From: Psychromonas sp030397575
GTDB lineage: Bacteria; Pseudomonadota; Gammaproteobacteria; Enterobacterales; Psychromonadaceae
Direction: 5' to 3' (one strand)
Assembly (NCBI RefSeq): GCF_046250175.1
Contig: NZ_CP176468.1
Length of the DNA stretch: 64,000 nucleotides
Shown in pieces: positions 61,476 through 64,000 of this stretch. The notes under the pieces were generated by a model that was not told where the DNA came from, did no database searches, and saw nothing but the letters and a program-made list of their open reading frames with translations. The translations under genes and the position numbers were made by a program. Position 1 is the first letter of the stretch. The number at the start of each line of letters is the position of its first letter.

Positions 61476-61521
61476 GGAGTTTCTCCTTAATTAGTTGAGG
61501 TTATAGTTAAGCTTTTCAGCA

Positions 61522-61716
61522 TTATTTAAGCAAGTAATTTGTAGTTTGTTTCAGTATTACCTGTATGAATTTAAAGCGATAAAGGCCATAAATCATCACC
61601 ATTATAAAGTAAGTATTCATAAACATGATTGGTGCATCGCAAAACCAAAATAAAAGTGGCAGGCAGTTAGCTCTAAAATGGTGCAAAAATAAAATTAACG
61701 CACCAAAAAAGAACAT
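61522..61716 (-). CDS. Small hydrophobic ORF of uncertain reality
   Basis: A 64-residue, very hydrophobic frame (MFFFGALILFL..., IMFMNTYFIMVMIYGLYRF) with two possible membrane segments. It lacks a ribosome site and lies in the regulator-transporter gap, so it may be a gene remnant or chance. No relative is recognised. Confidence 0.25.
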   Translation of the reverse strand: MFFFGALILFLHHFRANCLPLLFWFCDAPIMFMNTYFIMVMIYGLYRFKFIQVILKQTTNYLLK

Positions 61717-61866
61717 GTAAGTGGTTGTTTAATAAGCAATGTGTTTGAGTTTAATACAGCCCTTTCTGTAAGGACTTGAGAGTCCACATATTTTCCTCTA
61801 TAGGCTTGATTCTTGCTTGTCTATATAGGAAAGTACCACCGAAATAAATCTAAAAGGAAGTTAAAT

Positions 61867-62832
61867 ATGTTTTTAAAAAAATTAGCAATGGCAGCGGCTG
61901 TAGGCGCAACATTCATGGCAAGTTCTGCAATTGCAGAAACTAAACACGTAGTAATTGGTACTGGTGGTCAAACGGGTGTTTATTATCAAGTAGGTGGTGC
62001 TATTTGTCGTCTAGTAAACCGTGGTACAGCTGAGCACGAAATTAACTGTACTCACAAAACAGGTGGTTCAGTAACTAACATTAACGGTCTAAAATCTGGC
62101 GACCTTGATATGGGTGTTGCTCAATCAGATTGGCAGTTCCATGCATACAACGGTACTGCGCCAGAGCAATTCCCTGCAGGTGCATTTAAAGAATTACGCT
62201 CTGTATTCTCTGTATATGCAGAACCGTTCACTGTTGTTGCTCGTGCAGATGCAGGTATTAAAAGCTTTGACGATCTAAAGGGTAAAAAAGTAAACGTAGG
62301 TAACCCAGGTTCAGGCCAACGCGGTACGATGGAAGTATTGATGAGCAAAATGGGCTGGGAAATGAGTGATTTCGCTGTTGCGTCTGAACTTAAATCTTCA
62401 GAGCAAGCGGCTGCACTATGTGACGGTAAAGTCGATGCAATCGTGTTCGTTGCTGGTCATCCGAATGGTTCAATCAAAGAAGCAACCACTTCTTGTGATG
62501 CAGTATTGGTACCTGTTGATAATGACGTTGCTCAAAAGTTAGCGTCTGATAATCCATACTACGCAATGACAAGTATTCCAGCAGGCATGTACAAAGGTAC
62601 TGACACTGATACAGCAACATTTGGTGTAGCGGCTACGTTTGTTAGCTCAACTAAAACAGATTCAGAAACAGTTTACCAAATGGTGAAAGCTGTATTTGAA
62701 AACTTTAAACGTTTCAAGAAGATGCACCCTGCATTTGCTAACCTGAAAGAAAGCGATATGATCACTAAAAATCTATCTGCTCCACTTCATGAAGGCGCGA
62801 TTCGTTACTACAAAGAAAAAGGTTGGATGTAA
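61867..62832 (+). CDS. TAXI-family TRAP solute-binding protein
   Basis: A 321-residue periplasmic binding protein of the TAXI class, which works with a fused DctQM permease. The Sec signal peptide ends AIA (residue 23). The mature start KHVVIGTGGQTGVYYQVGGAICRLVN is the TAXI hallmark, and GKKVNVGNPGSGQRGTMEVLM is the second. The start is the ATG at 61867, with GGAAG 6 nt before it; the longer frame to 61813 precedes the signal peptide and is rejected. Known or suspected TAXI ligands include glutamate. Here the ligand is unknown, perhaps an amine or acid linked to the aminotransferase/BKACE genes. Confidence 0.92.
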   Translation: MFLKKLAMAAAVGATFMASSAIAETKHVVIGTGGQTGVYYQVGGAICRLVNRGTAEHEINCTHKTGGSVTNINGLKSGDLDMGVAQSDWQFHAYNGTAPEQFPAGAFKELRSVFSVYAEPFTVVARADAGIKSFDDLKGKKVNVGNPGSGQRGTMEVLMSKMGWEMSDFAVASELKSSEQAAALCDGKVDAIVFVAGHPNGSIKEATTSCDAVLVPVDNDVAQKLASDNPYYAMTSIPAGMYKGTDTDTATFGVAATFVSSTKTDSETVYQMVKAVFENFKRFKKMHPAFANLKESDMITKNLSAPLHEGAIRYYKEKGWM

Positions 62833-62853
62833 TCTAACCCTTAGCTAAATAGA

Positions 62854-62881
62854 GCGGGAGTAGTTATACTTCCGCTTTTTT
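62854..62881 (+). terminator. Intra-operon terminator between the TAXI binding protein and its permease
   Basis: GCGGGAGTA/TACTTCCGC stem with one mismatch and a GTTA loop, followed by six Ts. Like the one after dctP, it should lower permease expression relative to the binding protein. The rest of the 273-bp gap shows nothing further. Confidence 0.8.
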
Positions 62882-63105
62882 GTTTTTAAAAAAGCAGATA
62901 TACCAAAACTACTTACTATCAATAAACTAAAAAAGTGATTGCAATTCAATAAGTAATTTCGGTATATCTCAACTGTAAGCGGTGTAGTTTTACCGATTAT
63001 AGTGGATATCAATATAGATAATCTAAAGCATCAATTACGCATTTTTAGAATGATCTCTAGTAACACAAGATCGCATTGTCATGCGTATCAATAGGAAATT
63101 TTCTG

Positions 63106-64000
63106 ATGACTGAAAAAACACTAATGAATGATGAGGAATTACAAGATCTCGTCGCTTCCACTGATACCGGAGGAAGAAATCCAACCAATCAAAAGATAGT
63201 TAAATTGATGGCGGGTGTGGCGTTAACTTGGTCTATATTCCAAGTTTGGATCGCATCTCCTCTGCCTTTCTTATTTGGTTGGGGTGTATTCTCAAGTGGG
63301 GAAGCAAGATCAATCCATTTAGGGTTTGCTATCTTCTTAGCCTTCCTTGCTTATCCAGCTTTTAAAGCTTCTTCACGCAGCAAAGTACCAATGGCTGATT
63401 GGGGATTAGCGATCATTGCCAGCCTTTGTGCTTTGTATCCATTTATTGCTGATTCCATGTTAGTGGATAGTATTTTTGGCATTCGCTTAAGCGACCGCCC
63501 AAGTGCGCCTAATCCTGTGGATATCGGTGTGGCTATTGTGGGAATGCTGACTTTACTAGAAGCCACTAGACGTGCCTTAGGTCCACCATTGATGGTGGTT
63601 GCTATGATTTTCTTAGGTTATACCTTCTTAGGGCCTTATGCACCTGAGTTGATTGCTTGGAAAGGCTCAACATTTGGTGGTGTTATGGACCATCAATGGC
63701 TATTTTCTGAAGGCGTATTTGGTATTGCGCTAGGCGTATCAACGGACCTTGTATTCTTATTTGTACTGTTTGGTGCGTTATTAGATCGTGCGGGTGCAGG
63801 TAACTACTTCATTAAAGTTGCTTTCTCTTTAATGGGCCATCTACGTGGTGGTCCTGCAAAAGCAGCAGTAGTTGCATCGGGTATGACTGGGCTTATTTCT
63901 GGTTCTTCGATTGCTAACGTAGTAACCACAGGTACCTTTACAATTCCGATGATGAAACGTGTTGGTTTCTCTTCTGAAAAGGCTGGCGCTGTAGAAGTTG
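63106..64000 (+). CDS. TAXI-type TRAP permease, fused DctQ-DctM, 3' end missing
   Basis: At least 298 residues of a fused permease; the frame is open at the window end. Start at ATG 63106 with AGGA about 9 nt upstream. An N-terminal cytoplasmic tail (about 40 residues) is followed by about four helices of DctQ type, then the DctM-like part. The conserved block GVMDHQWLFSEGVFGIALGVSTDLVFLFVLFGALLDRAGAG is followed by AAVVASGMTGLISGSSIANVVTTGTFTIPMMKRVGFS, the TRAP ion/substrate hairpin. It should drive Na+-coupled uptake with the binding protein just upstream. Confidence 0.92.
   Translation, partial: MTEKTLMNDEELQDLVASTDTGGRNPTNQKIVKLMAGVALTWSIFQVWIASPLPFLFGWGVFSSGEARSIHLGFAIFLAFLAYPAFKASSRSKVPMADWGLAIIASLCALYPFIADSMLVDSIFGIRLSDRPSAPNPVDIGVAIVGMLTLLEATRRALGPPLMVVAMIFLGYTFLGPYAPELIAWKGSTFGGVMDHQWLFSEGVFGIALGVSTDLVFLFVLFGALLDRAGAGNYFIKVAFSLMGHLRGGPAKAAVVASGMTGLISGSSIANVVTTGTFTIPMMKRVGFSSEKAGAVEV

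Overview
The window looks like ordinary chromosome from a marine, probably cold-adapted gammaproteobacterium with a low-GC, AT-rich genome, most like Psychromonas or a close Alteromonadales/Vibrio relative. This rests on housekeeping gene orders shared with E. coli and vibrios (gppA-rhlB divergent from trxA-rho; ubiD-fre; polA beside zur), on the dense set of TRAP and sodium-type transporters, and on choline-to-betaine genes. The species assignment is inference. I see no rRNA, tRNA, CRISPR array, insertion sequence or prophage.

Layout. 1-2.4 kb: 3' part of a DegT/StrS aminotransferase, a YagU-like membrane protein and a MarR regulator. 2.5-7.9 kb: choline oxidation operon betI-betB-betA with a compact BCCT transporter downstream and a BetI-type operator upstream. 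8.3-19 kb: glycerol-3-phosphate block, with glpD behind tandem GlpR operators, a DeoR regulator plus cytosolic glycerophosphodiesterase divergent from a DctPQM TRAP transporter and a HAD phosphatase, then glpT and glpQ. 19-22.4 kb: DHA2 drug exporter and a GGEEF diguanylate cyclase. 22.6-28.2 kb: a sugar/polyol ABC importer with its LacI regulator and a perfect 24-bp palindromic operator. 28.4-34 kb: unusual Nramp-like transporter, a lipoprotein, then glpR and glpFK. 34.4-46.9 kb: housekeeping core (gppA, rhlB, trxA, rho, ubiD, fre, an acyltransferase, polA, zur). 47-52 kb: ethanolamine use (AraC regulator, eutB, eutC, permease) with no microcompartment genes. 52-57.8 kb: a histidine-rich membrane chemoreceptor, a DUF6436-like protein, D-serine ammonia-lyase and a lipoprotein 5'-nucleotidase. 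58.3-64 kb: class III aminotransferase and BKACE/DUF849 enzyme separated by a 59-bp tandem duplication, a LysR regulator, and a TAXI-type TRAP transporter cut by the window end.

How they fit together. Much of the window handles the parts of phospholipid head groups. GlpQ would split glycerophosphodiesters in the periplasm, GlpT imports glycerol-3-phosphate, GlpF/GlpK bring in and phosphorylate glycerol, and GlpD feeds the product to glycolysis and the quinone pool. The released alcohols have their own routes: choline through BetBA and ethanolamine through Eat/EutBC, with D-serine through DsdA. The DeoR-GDPD-TRAP-HAD cluster is the best candidate for an undescribed system: it may import an intact phosphodiester and split it in the cytoplasm.
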